Shown in pieces: positions 8,913-17,429 of a DNA stretch of 64,000 nucleotides. The position numbers were made by a program, and so were the translations under genes. Positions within the stretch are counted from its first letter, which is position 1. Each line of letters begins with the position of its first letter. The notes under the pieces are model-generated. The model had not been told where the DNA came from and searched no databases. It saw only the letters and a list, made by a program, of their open reading frames with translations. This DNA comes from an uncultured Planctomycetales bacterium (GTDB lineage: Bacteria; Planctomycetota; Planctomycetia; Isosphaerales; Isosphaeraceae): the NCBI GenBank assembly GCA_903926465.1, contig CAIYJE010000067.1, positions 124,001 to 188,000 on the forward strand, written 5' to 3'.

Positions 8913-10361
8913 TCAGGCAAGAATCTTCTCAACCACGTTGCCGGCCACGTCGGTCAGGCGGAAGTCTCGCCCTTGGTATTTGTAGGTGAGCCGGAGGTGA
9001 TCAAGACCTAGCTGGCGCAGGATTGTGGCATGGAGGTCATGGACGGAAACAACGTCTTCGATTGATTCGTAGCCGAGTTCATCGGTGGCACCATGGGAGA
9101 TCCCCCCTTTGATGCCGCCGCCGGCCATCCACATCGAGAATCCCTTGATGTGGTGGTCCCGACCGTCTCCTTGCGCCATGGGCGTGCGCCCGAACTCGCC
9201 CCCCCAGGTCACAATGGTGTCTTCCAGCAAGCCACGCTGCTTGAGGTCGATCAGCAACGCCGCGCTGGCCTGATCCACTTCCTGAGCGGTGCCGGCCACG
9301 TGCTCTTTGATGGCACCATGGTGGTCCCAGTCTCGGTGATAGAGCTGGATGAAGCGAACCCCGCGTTCTGCCAGCCGTCTGGCCAGCAGGCAGTTGGCAG
9401 CGAATGAGCCATCGCCGCCGCGCGTACCGTAAAGCTGGAAGACGTGTTCCGGCTCGTCGGAAAGGTCCAGCAAATCGGGTACGCTCATCTGCATCTGGAA
9501 GGCGGTTTCGTAAGCACCAATGCGCGTCTGAATCTCGGGGTCGTTCAGAACGCCTTCGCCCGCGCGGTTCAGGGTTTCAATCGTCGAGATCACGTCATGC
9601 TGCCGGGCGCGGTCCACGCCGGCCGGGTTGCCGGCGTACAAGACGGCATCTCCCTTGGAACGAAACTCAACGCCCTGGAACCGGCTGGGCAGAAAACCGC
9701 TATGCCACTGGCGTGCCGCAATGGGTTGAGCCTGGCCGTACTTGCCGGTGGAGGTGAGCACCACATAGCCAGGCAGGTTGTCGGCCTCTGATCCCAGGCC
9801 GTACAGAACCCAAGAGCCCATCGCCGGCCGGCCAGAAATTGTGGTGCCGGTGTTCATAAACGTGTGAGCTGGGTCATGGTTGATGGCATCGGTGAACATG
9901 GATCGAACGATGCAGATGTCATCAGCCATCGCTCCGATTTTTGGCAGGACCTCCGAGAATTCCAGGCCCGACTGGCCAAATTTGAGAAACTTATGCTGGG
10001 GGGCGTAGCAAACCAGTTTTGCTCCCTGCAACTGGGCGATTGGCTTACCCTGGGTGAACGACTCGGGCATCGCCTGGCCGTGCATGGCGGCCAGTTTGGG
10101 CTTGGGGTCCAGGGTTTCCAGGTGGGATGGGCCGCCCGCCATGTAAAGCTGGATCACCCGCTTGGCTTTGGGGACAAACTGAACCGGGCTGGCGAGCGGG
10201 TTGGGCACATCCGCGGCCCTGGCGGTAGACCTGCCAGCGCCGACCATGGCGGCCAGCGCCGCGGCCCCAACGCCGTAGGCGGTTCCCCGGTTCAGGAAGG
10301 TACGGCGATTGAGCAGACGCTGAAGTTCTTGAGGATTCAGGTCGGGCGTTTGTCGTGCCAT
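8913..10361 (-). CDS. DUF1501 (sulfatase-like) exported protein
   Basis: A 482-residue DUF1501 protein, a family with an alkaline-phosphatase/sulfatase-like fold that is greatly expanded in planctomycetes. The N-terminus has a twin-arginine-type signal (NRRTFLNRG, then the hydrophobic AAALAAMVG), indicating folded export by the Tat system. VTWGGEFGRTP and DHH near residues 385-410 are typical family motifs. It begins 4 nt after the PSD1 cytochrome gene, so the two form one operon. Such pairs are widely conserved in this phylum and are suspected to act on polysaccharides or their breakdown products, but no reaction is established for this protein. Confidence 0.93.
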   Translation of the reverse strand: MARQTPDLNPQELQRLLNRRTFLNRGTAYGVGAAALAAMVGAGRSTARAADVPNPLASPVQFVPKAKRVIQLYMAGGPSHLETLDPKPKLAAMHGQAMPESFTQGKPIAQLQGAKLVCYAPQHKFLKFGQSGLEFSEVLPKIGAMADDICIVRSMFTDAINHDPAHTFMNTGTTISGRPAMGSWVLYGLGSEADNLPGYVVLTSTGKYGQAQPIAARQWHSGFLPSRFQGVEFRSKGDAVLYAGNPAGVDRARQHDVISTIETLNRAGEGVLNDPEIQTRIGAYETAFQMQMSVPDLLDLSDEPEHVFQLYGTRGGDGSFAANCLLARRLAERGVRFIQLYHRDWDHHGAIKEHVAGTAQEVDQASAALLIDLKQRGLLEDTIVTWGGEFGRTPMAQGDGRDHHIKGFSMWMAGGGIKGGISHGATDELGYESIEDVVSVHDLHATILRQLGLDHLRLTYKYQGRDFRLTDVAGNVVEKILA

Positions 10362-10365
10362 GGTA

Positions 10366-13300
10366 TCAGTACCTTGTGACCGTCTCGTGGAGGTTCAGAA
10401 TGACCCGCATGAGGGATGTGATTGCGGCAAGGTCGGCCTGGTTGACGTCTGGAATGGTGGGGAACTCACCCACCGAGAGCAGTTTGGCGGCCTCTGCGGG
10501 TTGGTCCTGATAGAACTGCCGATGGTTCTGGTACAGGGCTAGCATTGGGCTAATCTCTTCTTCGCGTGGCTGCCGGACCAGAACCAGGCGGAATGCGTGG
10601 TTGAGCCGATCTTTCGGATCGGGGCCGGCCTCTTGAACCACGCGCTGGGCGAGCACGCGAGCGGCCTCCACGTAGGTGGGGTCATTCAGTAGCACGAGCG
10701 CCTGGAGCGGGGTATTGGAGCGGGGCCGATCGACGGTGCATTCCTCACGGGATGGGGCGTCGAAGGCGAGCATGCTCGGGTGCAGGAAGGTGCGGCACCA
10801 GTAGGTGTAGAGGCCGCGGCGGTAGAGGCCAGAGCCGTGATCGGGCTGGTACTCTCGGGTTGGGAAGTTGAGGTAAGACCAGTAGCCGGCGGGCTGGTAT
10901 GGGCGTGCGCTTGGGCCTCCCACCACCTGGGTCAGCAGTCCACTGGCGGCCAGAACCTGATCGCGAACCTGTTCGGCATCAAGCCGGAACCGGCTTTGGC
11001 GGGCGAGCCAGAGGTTTTCCGGGTCGCGCTGACGGAGATTTTCGGAGGCGTTGGACGACTGGCGATAAGTTCGGGAGGTCACAATGGTTCGTACCAGCCA
11101 GCGAACGTCCCAGTGACGGGTCCGGAATTCGGAGGCCAGCCAGTCCAGCAATTCTGGGTTCGACGGCCAGGCTCCCTGGGATCCAAAGTCATCGGAGGTG
11201 GCCACCAGCCCGCGCCCAAACGCCAGTTTCCAGATGCGGTTGACGAACACCCGAGAAACCAGTGGGTTTTCTTCGGAGACCATCCAGCGGGCCAGGTCGA
11301 GCCGGGTTGGGCGGAAGCCGGACGGAACATCCTGGGGTAGGAAGCCTGGAGGTGCGGCGGAAACCACTTCGCCGGTTTCATCGAGCCAGTTGCCCCGGGG
11401 CAGAATCCGCACGACCCGTGGCTGGGCCATCGACTCCGAGACCAAGGTCACGGGCATCGCGGCTTCAACCTGGTTCTTCTGGACCTGCAATGCGCTTTGG
11501 GCGGAACGTGCCTCGGCCAGTTCTGGGGCGATGGTGCGATAGTAGGCCGCCACGCTGGCTATTTGTTCTGGAGTTCGTTTGGCAGGCTCAGTGGCCAGCG
11601 CGGCTTCAATTTCATCGGGCAGCGTGGGGTTGAGCAGCAAGAGCGGTTCCGAGTCTGCCGTGGCACTGATCCGGAATCGGCCCAGGGTGTGCCGCGTGCC
11701 GTGGTTCATCTGGATCACAATTTGCAGCAACGCGGGTGGATGAGTTGACCCAGGCGTGGCCAGTGCAAAAACCGCCTGGCTTGCGCGGCCGGCGCGTGGG
11801 ATAAGGCCCCAGCCGGTCTCAGGTTTGCCGTCCACGGCATGAGCCGCGGGGAACCCTTTCCGGGAATGGGTCTCGGCTGCGCCTGTCCAGGCGGTGCGAA
11901 CACCATCCATCCACAGTTCGACTTCTGAAACGACCGCGTTACCGTTGCCGGCCCGGCCTGGCCCGTTGGCCGGCAGCGAGGGGTCGGGAAGTGCCTCAAT
12001 TCGAAGGCCGGTCATACCGGCCAGGGGCGCAGTTGCAAGGATGGTGTAGCTGGCGTTTTCCGGGCTGGAACCGGACGCAAGAAGAGATCCGTCTGGAGCA
12101 GCGTTGAGAATCGTTCCTTCGGTCGCTTTGGCGGCCAGGATCTGGATTGGCAACCAGCGTGCCTCGCGACTGTTGCGAGTTTCTTCCCAGATCTGAAGGG
12201 CGGCCTGGCGTGCGGGGGTATCGCTCGACGTGGTCCGTTGCAAGCTGCGGAGCATGTCGTCGAGTCTGGCCGCATGCGCAGCCTGGGTGGTGTTGGGGAT
12301 GCGGGTTGGTTCTTGCTCTCCGACGGCCGTTTCCTTGATGTCCGAGAAGTAGGCGGCAAACCGGTAGAAGTCGGCGGTTGTGTAAGGGTCATACTTATGA
12401 TCATGGCACTGAGCGCAGCCGAGCGTGGCACCAAGCCAGACCGTGGAGGCGTTGCGAACCCGGTCGGCTGCGTATTTTGCCTCGTACTCTTTTGCCTGAG
12501 ATCCGCCTTCGCGGGTCGTCATCAGCATTCGGTTGTATCCAGAAGCAACCTTCTGGCTTGTGGTGGCGCCAGGCAGCAGGTCGCCAGCCAGTTGTTCGAT
12601 GGTGAACTGGTCGAACGGCATGTTGGTGGTGAAGGCGTTGATCACCCAGTCTCGGTAGAGCCACACATCCTGGTGGTTGTCTCCGTGGTACCCGATCGTG
12701 TCTGCGTACCGAACCAGATCCAGCCACGACTGCGCCAGCCGCTCACCGTACTGTGGGCTGGCCAGGAGCCGATCCACCATACGTTCGTAGGCATCCACGC
12801 GGGCGTCGTCCAGAAAGGCCGCAACATCCGCAGGGCTGGGAGGAAGGCCGGTAAGGTCCAGGCTGAGGCGTCTGATCAGGGTCGGGCGGTCAGCGTCGGG
12901 TGCAGGCGAGACCCCTTCCCGCTGTAGCCCCAGGGTTACGAACCGATCAATGGGGTTCCGTTCGGTGGCGTTGGTAGGAAGAGCCGGAAGGGCTGAAGGC
13001 TTGATGGGCTCGTAGGACCAATGTCCTTGCCAGGGTGCCCCTTGCTCAATCCACCTGGTCAGAAGCGAGACCTGGGCTTCGGTCAGTCGCTTGCCCGACT
13101 TCGGGGGCGGCATCTGTTCCTCGGCCTCCTCCGAGAGCACTCTGGCCAGCAGTTCGCTGGCGTCGAGTTGACGGGGGATCACCGGAGTGCCCGATTCCCG
13201 ATCCCCAAACAGGCCGTCGCGGGTATCAAGGCGCAGGTTTGCCTTGCGTTTCCCGGGATCGGGACCATGACATTGGAAACAGGCATCCGAGAGGATTGGC

Positions 13301-13398
13301 CGGATATCTCGGTTGAAGTCAATTGCCTCATCCGCGCTGGTGAGTTGACCAGACCAGAGCAAGATCCAGGTAAAGACCAGTTTTCGACCAGGGTTCAT
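10366..13398 (-). CDS. Planctomycete cytochrome / DUF1549-DUF1553 (PSCyt1-PSD1) exported protein
   Basis: About 1010 residues. A signal peptide (LVFTWILLWSGQLTSA) is followed by a PSCyt1 c-type haem motif CFQCH (40-44), then DUF1549 (about 120-340, containing a second CAQCH in CAQCHDHKYDP), a central insert with a discoidin/concanavalin-like feel (about 400-560), and a C-terminal DUF1553/PSD1 domain with NRIWKLAFGRGLV and NTPLQALVLLN. The start was set at ATG 13398 because it opens directly into the signal peptide; 13 further in-frame codons precede it. It is the first gene of the operon with the DUF1501 gene. Probably periplasmic and redox-active; its substrate is unknown. Confidence 0.93.
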   Translation of the reverse strand: MNPGRKLVFTWILLWSGQLTSADEAIDFNRDIRPILSDACFQCHGPDPGKRKANLRLDTRDGLFGDRESGTPVIPRQLDASELLARVLSEEAEEQMPPPKSGKRLTEAQVSLLTRWIEQGAPWQGHWSYEPIKPSALPALPTNATERNPIDRFVTLGLQREGVSPAPDADRPTLIRRLSLDLTGLPPSPADVAAFLDDARVDAYERMVDRLLASPQYGERLAQSWLDLVRYADTIGYHGDNHQDVWLYRDWVINAFTTNMPFDQFTIEQLAGDLLPGATTSQKVASGYNRMLMTTREGGSQAKEYEAKYAADRVRNASTVWLGATLGCAQCHDHKYDPYTTADFYRFAAYFSDIKETAVGEQEPTRIPNTTQAAHAARLDDMLRSLQRTTSSDTPARQAALQIWEETRNSREARWLPIQILAAKATEGTILNAAPDGSLLASGSSPENASYTILATAPLAGMTGLRIEALPDPSLPANGPGRAGNGNAVVSEVELWMDGVRTAWTGAAETHSRKGFPAAHAVDGKPETGWGLIPRAGRASQAVFALATPGSTHPPALLQIVIQMNHGTRHTLGRFRISATADSEPLLLLNPTLPDEIEAALATEPAKRTPEQIASVAAYYRTIAPELAEARSAQSALQVQKNQVEAAMPVTLVSESMAQPRVVRILPRGNWLDETGEVVSAAPPGFLPQDVPSGFRPTRLDLARWMVSEENPLVSRVFVNRIWKLAFGRGLVATSDDFGSQGAWPSNPELLDWLASEFRTRHWDVRWLVRTIVTSRTYRQSSNASENLRQRDPENLWLARQSRFRLDAEQVRDQVLAASGLLTQVVGGPSARPYQPAGYWSYLNFPTREYQPDHGSGLYRRGLYTYWCRTFLHPSMLAFDAPSREECTVDRPRSNTPLQALVLLNDPTYVEAARVLAQRVVQEAGPDPKDRLNHAFRLVLVRQPREEEISPMLALYQNHRQFYQDQPAEAAKLLSVGEFPTIPDVNQADLAAITSLMRVILNLHETVTRY

Positions 13399-13516
13399 GG
13401 TGATTGATCCCGGGGCAGCGTCCGCATGAGGTAGCACACCGTCTTTTCTTAACCATGAATTCTAGGTCATGCGGCCCAGGATCCCAACCCTTATTCTTCT
13501 GAGAGCGATGGGGAAT

Positions 13517-14461
13517 TCAATCGCGCATTGCCGCATGGCAGGCCGAGCAGGACTTGCCGATGTTGGCAAGTGAGTCCGAGATCCGGTCTGGGTGTGGTTT
13601 TTCCGTGCCCAAGGCTTTGATAAGTTGCTCGATGGCGGAAATCGTCTCACTGGTCCTCTGGCCGAATTCTCGCTTTTTTTGTGGGTTGGGCTGTGACATT
13701 GATTCGGCTCGACTCGCTTCTTGCAAAGCTTCCAGCAGGAGCTGAGCTTTCCGAGTGGGATCGTGCGCCGCCTCATTCCGTCCGGCTACCAGGTTTTTTT
13801 TGAGCTGGTCGTGAAGTGTGTCAATTTCCACCATCCGCTCCACGAGGTCGGGGACTCTGGCTGTTTCCGGCAGGTCTTCAGGTTTGACGTGGGCCAGTTC
13901 TTCGGGCCCGGGCAGGTTTGCGCGGCAGCCGCTCTGGTAAAGGCCCGGGTAGCGATTGGAGGTTCCCACCTGGAGGAGCCATTGGTTTGCAACCGTTTGC
14001 GACCAGCCAAGTTCGGCACGGGCCAGCAGGGCAGCGGCAGCAGGCCCGCGGTGCTGGCCGTGGTGGCAGTGGATAAAGACTGGGCCTGAACTTTCCTGAA
14101 CGGCGCGTACCAAACGCGCGCTTTGATCTGCGGAAATTCCGTCGTAACCGATGGGCAGATGGACAATTCGCAGGCCCAGTTTTTGGATGGCCGCCACATC
14201 AGGCCGGGCACCATCCACACGGATGATGGTGGCTACGCCGAGCTTCTTGAGTGACTCAAGCCCTTCAATCCCTTCGGGCGTACCACCTGAATACAGGCGA
14301 TTGTCCAGCTTGTAGAGGTGAGAGAGCCCAGGCACTGTCAGTGATTGTCCGGGGCCGGAGCTCGGTTGGGGTTCATCCCAGGCCGCAACTCCGGGGCGGA
14401 AAGCTGCGCAAGTTAAAGTCCAGAGGCTGAATAAGATTGCTAGAGCCGGGGTGCACCGCAT
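13517..14461 (-). CDS. Exported dual-specificity-type phosphatase with C-terminal CxxCH (cytochrome-like) tail
   Basis: A 314-residue exported protein. ATG 14461 opens into a signal-like segment (PALAILFSLWTLTCA). Residues about 45-190 form a cysteine-phosphatase domain: the P-loop HCHHGQHR (131-138) gives C132 and R138 of the CX5R signature, with a possible general-acid region GYDGIS at 106-111. A charged helical linker (205-290) leads to a C-terminal CSACH (305-309), a c-type haem-binding motif at the end of a cytochrome c'-like helix. The gene starts 42 nt beyond the terminator of an initiator tRNA, and its first ~45-50 codons were duplicated upstream. The phosphatase motif is clear; covalent haem attachment is inferred. 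Confidence 0.8.
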   Translation of the reverse strand: MRCTPALAILFSLWTLTCAAFRPGVAAWDEPQPSSGPGQSLTVPGLSHLYKLDNRLYSGGTPEGIEGLESLKKLGVATIIRVDGARPDVAAIQKLGLRIVHLPIGYDGISADQSARLVRAVQESSGPVFIHCHHGQHRGPAAAALLARAELGWSQTVANQWLLQVGTSNRYPGLYQSGCRANLPGPEELAHVKPEDLPETARVPDLVERMVEIDTLHDQLKKNLVAGRNEAAHDPTRKAQLLLEALQEASRAESMSQPNPQKKREFGQRTSETISAIEQLIKALGTEKPHPDRISDSLANIGKSCSACHAAMRD

Positions 14462-14502
14462 GGGGGGTGACCTCAGGTTGATGACTTCCCAAAGCAGAGA
14501 CC

Positions 14503-14530
14503 AAAAAAAGCCCACCTCGAAAGGTGGGCT
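14503..14530 (-). terminator. Intrinsic terminator after tRNA-Met copy A
   Basis: On the minus strand AGCCCACCTT-TCG-AGGTGGGCT is followed by TTTTTT, 3 nt after the tRNA. The same hairpin and T-run follow copy B. Confidence 0.9.
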
Positions 14531-14533
14531 GAA

Positions 14534-14606
14534 TTGCGCCGACAGGAATCGAACCTGCGACCTCCAGGTTATGAGCCTGGCGAGCTAACCGCTGCTCCAC
14601 GGCGCA
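14534..14606 (-). tRNA. Initiator-type tRNA-Met (CAT), copy A
   Basis: A 73-nt cloverleaf: acceptor TGCGCCG/CGGCGCA, D-stem GAGC/GCTC, anticodon stem CCAGG/CCTGG around CTCATAA, T-stem GCAGG/CCTGT with TTCGATT loop, discriminator A, no encoded CCA. The A11:U24 pair and the GGAGCAG...GGTTAGCTCG layout match formyl-methionine initiator tRNA rather than elongator tRNA-Met. It carries a U1:A72 pair where many bacterial initiators have a C1:A72 mismatch, and only two of the usual three consecutive G:C pairs in the anticodon stem (A29:U41). Initiator identity is therefore likely, not certain. Confidence 0.9.
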
Positions 14607-14611
14607 CTTCT

Positions 14612-14640
14612 TTTATACTTGTTCGCCCCTGCTTCGTCAA
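14612..14640 (-). promoter_or_regulatory. Promoter of tRNA-Met copy A
   Basis: On the minus strand TTGACG (14640-14635), a 17-nt spacer and TATAAA (14617-14612), ending 5 nt before the mature tRNA. Near-consensus sigma70-type elements at ideal spacing, conserved in position in copy B. Confidence 0.8.
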
Positions 14641-14664
14641 GATCAATGACCAAGGCTGGGTGCA

Positions 14665-14796
14665 GTTGCGCTGTCAGCGTTAGACAGGGGCCCAAACGGT
14701 TTTGAGCTCATTCCAGACGGCAGATCAGCGGCTGGAGGCAGCGTGAGTCGCGGCTCAAAGGCTAAATAATACCGCGAGATCTGGGGTGCACCGCAT
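14665..14796 (-). pseudogene. Decayed duplicate of the phosphatase gene 5' end
   Basis: Minus strand from ATG 14796 reads MRCTPDLAVLFSL and then a stop, against MRCTPALAILFSLW in the intact gene at 14461. The alignment continues without gaps to codon ~31 (A19-A20, W28 and E30 shared) through stop codons at positions 14 and 24, then with one 1-nt shift through shared AACCG, GGCCCC and CTGACAG blocks. It ends where the promoter of tRNA-Met copy A begins. It cannot encode a protein. Confidence 0.85.
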
Positions 14797-14838
14797 GGGG
14801 GGGTGACCTCAGGTTGATGACTTTCACAAGCATATACC

Positions 14839-14866
14839 AAAAAAAGCCCACCTCGAAAGGTGGGCT
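14839..14866 (-). terminator. Intrinsic terminator after tRNA-Met copy B
   Basis: Same AGCCCACCTT/AGGTGGGCT hairpin and T-run as after copy A, 3 nt after the tRNA. Confidence 0.9.
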
Positions 14867-14869
14867 GAA

Positions 14870-14942
14870 TTGCGCCGACAGGAATCGAACCTGCGACCTC
14901 CAGGTTATGAGCCTGGCGAGCTAACCGCTGCTCCACGGCGCA
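14870..14942 (-). tRNA. Initiator-type tRNA-Met (CAT), copy B
   Basis: Identical over all 73 nt to the copy at 14534-14606, including U1:A72, A11:U24, CAT anticodon and discriminator A. Own promoter and terminator, so both copies are probably transcribed. Confidence 0.9.
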
Positions 14943-14947
14943 CGACG

Positions 14948-14976
14948 AGTGTACTTTTTCACGCCTCTGTCGTCAA
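14948..14976 (-). promoter_or_regulatory. Promoter of tRNA-Met copy B
   Basis: On the minus strand TTGACG (14976-14971), a 17-nt spacer and TACACT (14953-14948), ending 5 nt before the tRNA. The -35 equals that of copy A; the -10 is weaker (TACACT against TATAAA). Confidence 0.75.
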
Positions 14977-15163
14977 GTTTTATTTGAGTTCTTATTCGCG
15001 AATCGAATTCGCAATCGGCTCTTCTTACGCACGAAACGCCTGGAAACTCAGGCTGTTCGCGGGTCCAAAAGATGTTTTCGGCCAAACCGATGTTCCATCA
15101 GAGGTCTCCCCGCGCGGTTAGAATATAGGAACTCTACCCCCGGCTTTCCTGGTGGACCTTGAA

Positions 15164-15961
15164 ATGAATACTTCAGGCGTTGAAACGCTGAAATCTTCGA
15201 TCGCCCCGATTCGTGATGCATTGCTGGCTCATCCCGTCTACGGCCAGATTGAAGACGTGGAAAGCCTGCAACTGTTCATGCAATCTCACGTCTTCGCCGT
15301 GTGGGACTTCATGTCCTTGCTGAAAGCGCTTCAGCGCACGGTTTGCTGTGTAGACGTGCCCTGGGTGCCACCGGCCAACGTCACGGCCTGTCGACTCGTG
15401 AACGAGATTGTGCTCGGCGAAGAGTCTGACGAGGATGGGCAGGGGAACTTTGCAAGCCACTTTGAACTCTACCGCAACGCGATGCAGCAATGCGGTGCCA
15501 ATGTCGGACCGATCGATCGGCTTATCAACGCGATACGAGGCGGTCTGGATGTTTCGGCGGCGCTCGATTCCGCAGGAGTCGCTCCCGGCGTTCGAGAGTT
15601 TGTGACCACCACGTTTGAAAGCATTCAAACGGGCGATCCTTGTAGAATAGCCTCGGCTTTCACCTTCGGCCGGGAAGATCTGCTGCCCGATGTCTTCCGT
15701 CGAATTCTGGAAAGCCCAGAGATGTCCAGGAAAAGTGAGTGGAACGGGTTCCGCTACTATCTGGACCGACACATCGAGCTGGATGGCGGCGAGCATGGAG
15801 CCAGCGCTGAGCGCGTAGTCGAACGGCTGTGCGGGCAAGACCCCGCGCGCTGGGCGGCGGCCGGGGAAGAGGCGGCACGCGCTCTCAAGGCCCGGATTCG
15901 GCTATGGGATGCCGTCAATGAACAGATCGCGGCCAGCCGTAGCATGAGTGCAAGATCATGA
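15164..15961 (+). CDS. DUF3050 family protein (haem-oxygenase-like helical fold)
   Basis: A 265-residue soluble all-helical protein matching DUF3050. Typical features are SLQLFMQSHVFAVWDFMSL (about 32-50), the acidic VNEIVLGEESDE (about 80-91) and FYYLDRHIELDG-like FRYYLDRHIELDGGEHG near 195-210, where histidine and acidic residues could bind metal as in haem-oxygenase-like oxidases. Reaction unknown. ATG 15164 was chosen; an in-frame GTG lies four codons upstream. It converges on the permease gene, with only 2 nt between the two stop codons. In-frame residues are read directly; metal binding is inferred from the fold family. Confidence 0.82.
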   Translation: MNTSGVETLKSSIAPIRDALLAHPVYGQIEDVESLQLFMQSHVFAVWDFMSLLKALQRTVCCVDVPWVPPANVTACRLVNEIVLGEESDEDGQGNFASHFELYRNAMQQCGANVGPIDRLINAIRGGLDVSAALDSAGVAPGVREFVTTTFESIQTGDPCRIASAFTFGREDLLPDVFRRILESPEMSRKSEWNGFRYYLDRHIELDGGEHGASAERVVERLCGQDPARWAAAGEEAARALKARIRLWDAVNEQIAASRSMSARS

Positions 15962-15963
15962 CT

Positions 15964-17349
15964 TCATGTGCTGGTTTCAGGCGTAGTCGATGAGCTGGAA
16001 ACGGGCGTGAAAGTCCAGGTTTGAACCGCGCCCGCCAGCAGCAATAAGAAAAAGCAGATCATGACCGAACGCTGGGAACTCCAAGAGCCAATCAAAAAAC
16101 TAACGCTCACGGCCGCCAGAGCGGCGGCGGTGACCAGTGGCAGCAGCTTTTGCCACCATGCCAGAGCGCCACGTGTGAACGCCGCAGTGATTGCAACCAG
16201 CAGGTAACAGACCAAAAATCCCAAGACCGCGAACGAGCCCGTGCTATCAAACATTTCGGTAGCTTTGAGACCCGCCATGGAAAGCAAACAGCAAACCAGA
16301 ATTACGATCAGGCTACAGGCCGTTAGAGCATTGGCCGGTGTATGGAGTCGGGCGTCAATCACGCCCAGCTTGGCCGGAAGGTATCCCCGCTCCGCCAGTG
16401 AGAAGGCGACCCGACCCATGGCCATGAGGTTGGCGAGCGTGGCCCCAAAGAAGCAGATGAACGCCCCCAGGCTGATCAGTCCTCCGGCAACCGGACTGCT
16501 CAACTGATCGGCAAGCAGAATCAGGGCGTTACTCTTGCCGCGCTGGTCAATTGTCAGCCATTCCAAACCCACCCCCAGCACGTAAGCCCAGAACAGAAAC
16601 AAGCCGCCAGAGATCCACACCGACCAGCGCAAGGCACGTGGCACGGCTTTCAGAGGATCTCGTGTTTCCTGCCCCAAGGTTGCGGTGCTCTCAAACCCCA
16701 CAAAGCTGAGGATCGCCAGCATCATCCCTTTCTGCAGGGTATCAAACGGATGGAGCATCTCTGGTACTGTCAACAGTTCGGTAGGATCTTTGCGCCCCAG
16801 CAGAATCAGGGCGCACAGTGCCAAGATCACGATCACGGACAGCGATTCTGTGCCCAGCATGGTCATGGCCGAAAGCTGGACATCGCGGCGAGCCAGGGTA
16901 TAACACAGCAGTCCACCCACCAGAAACCCAGCCGCCGGCCAAACGCCAAAACCGAGCCGGCGCGAGAAATGGTCCAGGTACAGCCCAAACACCGTCAGGC
17001 AGCAGAGAGCGTTGCCTGCGTAGCCCAGCAGTAATGTCCAGGCCGCAAGGCTACCTTGTCGGTCGCCAAACCGATCTCGGACATAGCCGGCAATTCCGTC
17101 CGCGGCGGCGGGCACTTTCTTGAAAGTGATGAGGGTCTCGGTCACCAGCAGAATCATCAGTAATGCCGCCGCATAGCAAATCCAGGTTCGGCCGCCAACC
17201 AAGCTCACAACCTGGGGAATATTCACCATGGCTGTGCCGGTCAGCCCAATGGCGGCAACTCCCTGAGCTGTCACCGCAACCGTACCCAGGCAGCGTCGGA
17301 ATGATTCGGATGACTGGACCGGTCCGGAATCGGTGGACTGAGGTGTCAT
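15964..17349 (-). CDS. APC-superfamily amino acid permease
   Basis: A 461-residue polytopic inner-membrane protein with about 12 hydrophobic segments and the APC-family signature regions: an N-terminal GLTGTAMVNIPQV segment in TM1 and FVGFESTATLGQETRDP after TM6, the usual conserved Glu/Arg loop. Predicted to import an amino acid or polyamine by proton coupling; the substrate cannot be assigned. It is the third and last gene of a minus-strand group with the FAD oxidoreductase and the photolyase-like gene (gap 80 nt), which may be fortuitous. Confidence 0.88.
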   Translation of the reverse strand: MTPQSTDSGPVQSSESFRRCLGTVAVTAQGVAAIGLTGTAMVNIPQVVSLVGGRTWICYAAALLMILLVTETLITFKKVPAAADGIAGYVRDRFGDRQGSLAAWTLLLGYAGNALCCLTVFGLYLDHFSRRLGFGVWPAAGFLVGGLLCYTLARRDVQLSAMTMLGTESLSVIVILALCALILLGRKDPTELLTVPEMLHPFDTLQKGMMLAILSFVGFESTATLGQETRDPLKAVPRALRWSVWISGGLFLFWAYVLGVGLEWLTIDQRGKSNALILLADQLSSPVAGGLISLGAFICFFGATLANLMAMGRVAFSLAERGYLPAKLGVIDARLHTPANALTACSLIVILVCCLLSMAGLKATEMFDSTGSFAVLGFLVCYLLVAITAAFTRGALAWWQKLLPLVTAAALAAVSVSFLIGSWSSQRSVMICFFLLLLAGAVQTWTFTPVSSSSTTPETST

Positions 17350-17429
17350 GATTCGGTACCTGAATCAGAAACGTGTAGGAAGTTCGACCCGGAATTGCAT
17401 CCGGTACCTTTCGTCGAAAACACTCGACC

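Larger units (their letters stand above)
14306..14640 (-). repeat. Tandem duplication, copy A (functional tRNA plus phosphatase 5' end)
   Basis: Copy A of a ~336-bp unit containing, in minus-strand order, promoter, tRNA-Met, terminator, leader and the first ~50 codons of the phosphatase gene. The tRNA is identical to that of copy B, and the terminator sequence also matches; the leader differs by one base of length and a few substitutions. Confidence 0.88.
14641..14976 (-). repeat. Tandem duplication, copy B (functional tRNA plus decayed gene fragment)
   Basis: Copy B of the ~336-bp unit: promoter, tRNA-Met identical over 73 nt, same terminator, leader, then the pseudogene fragment. The tRNA genes lie exactly 336 bp apart. 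Confidence 0.88.
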
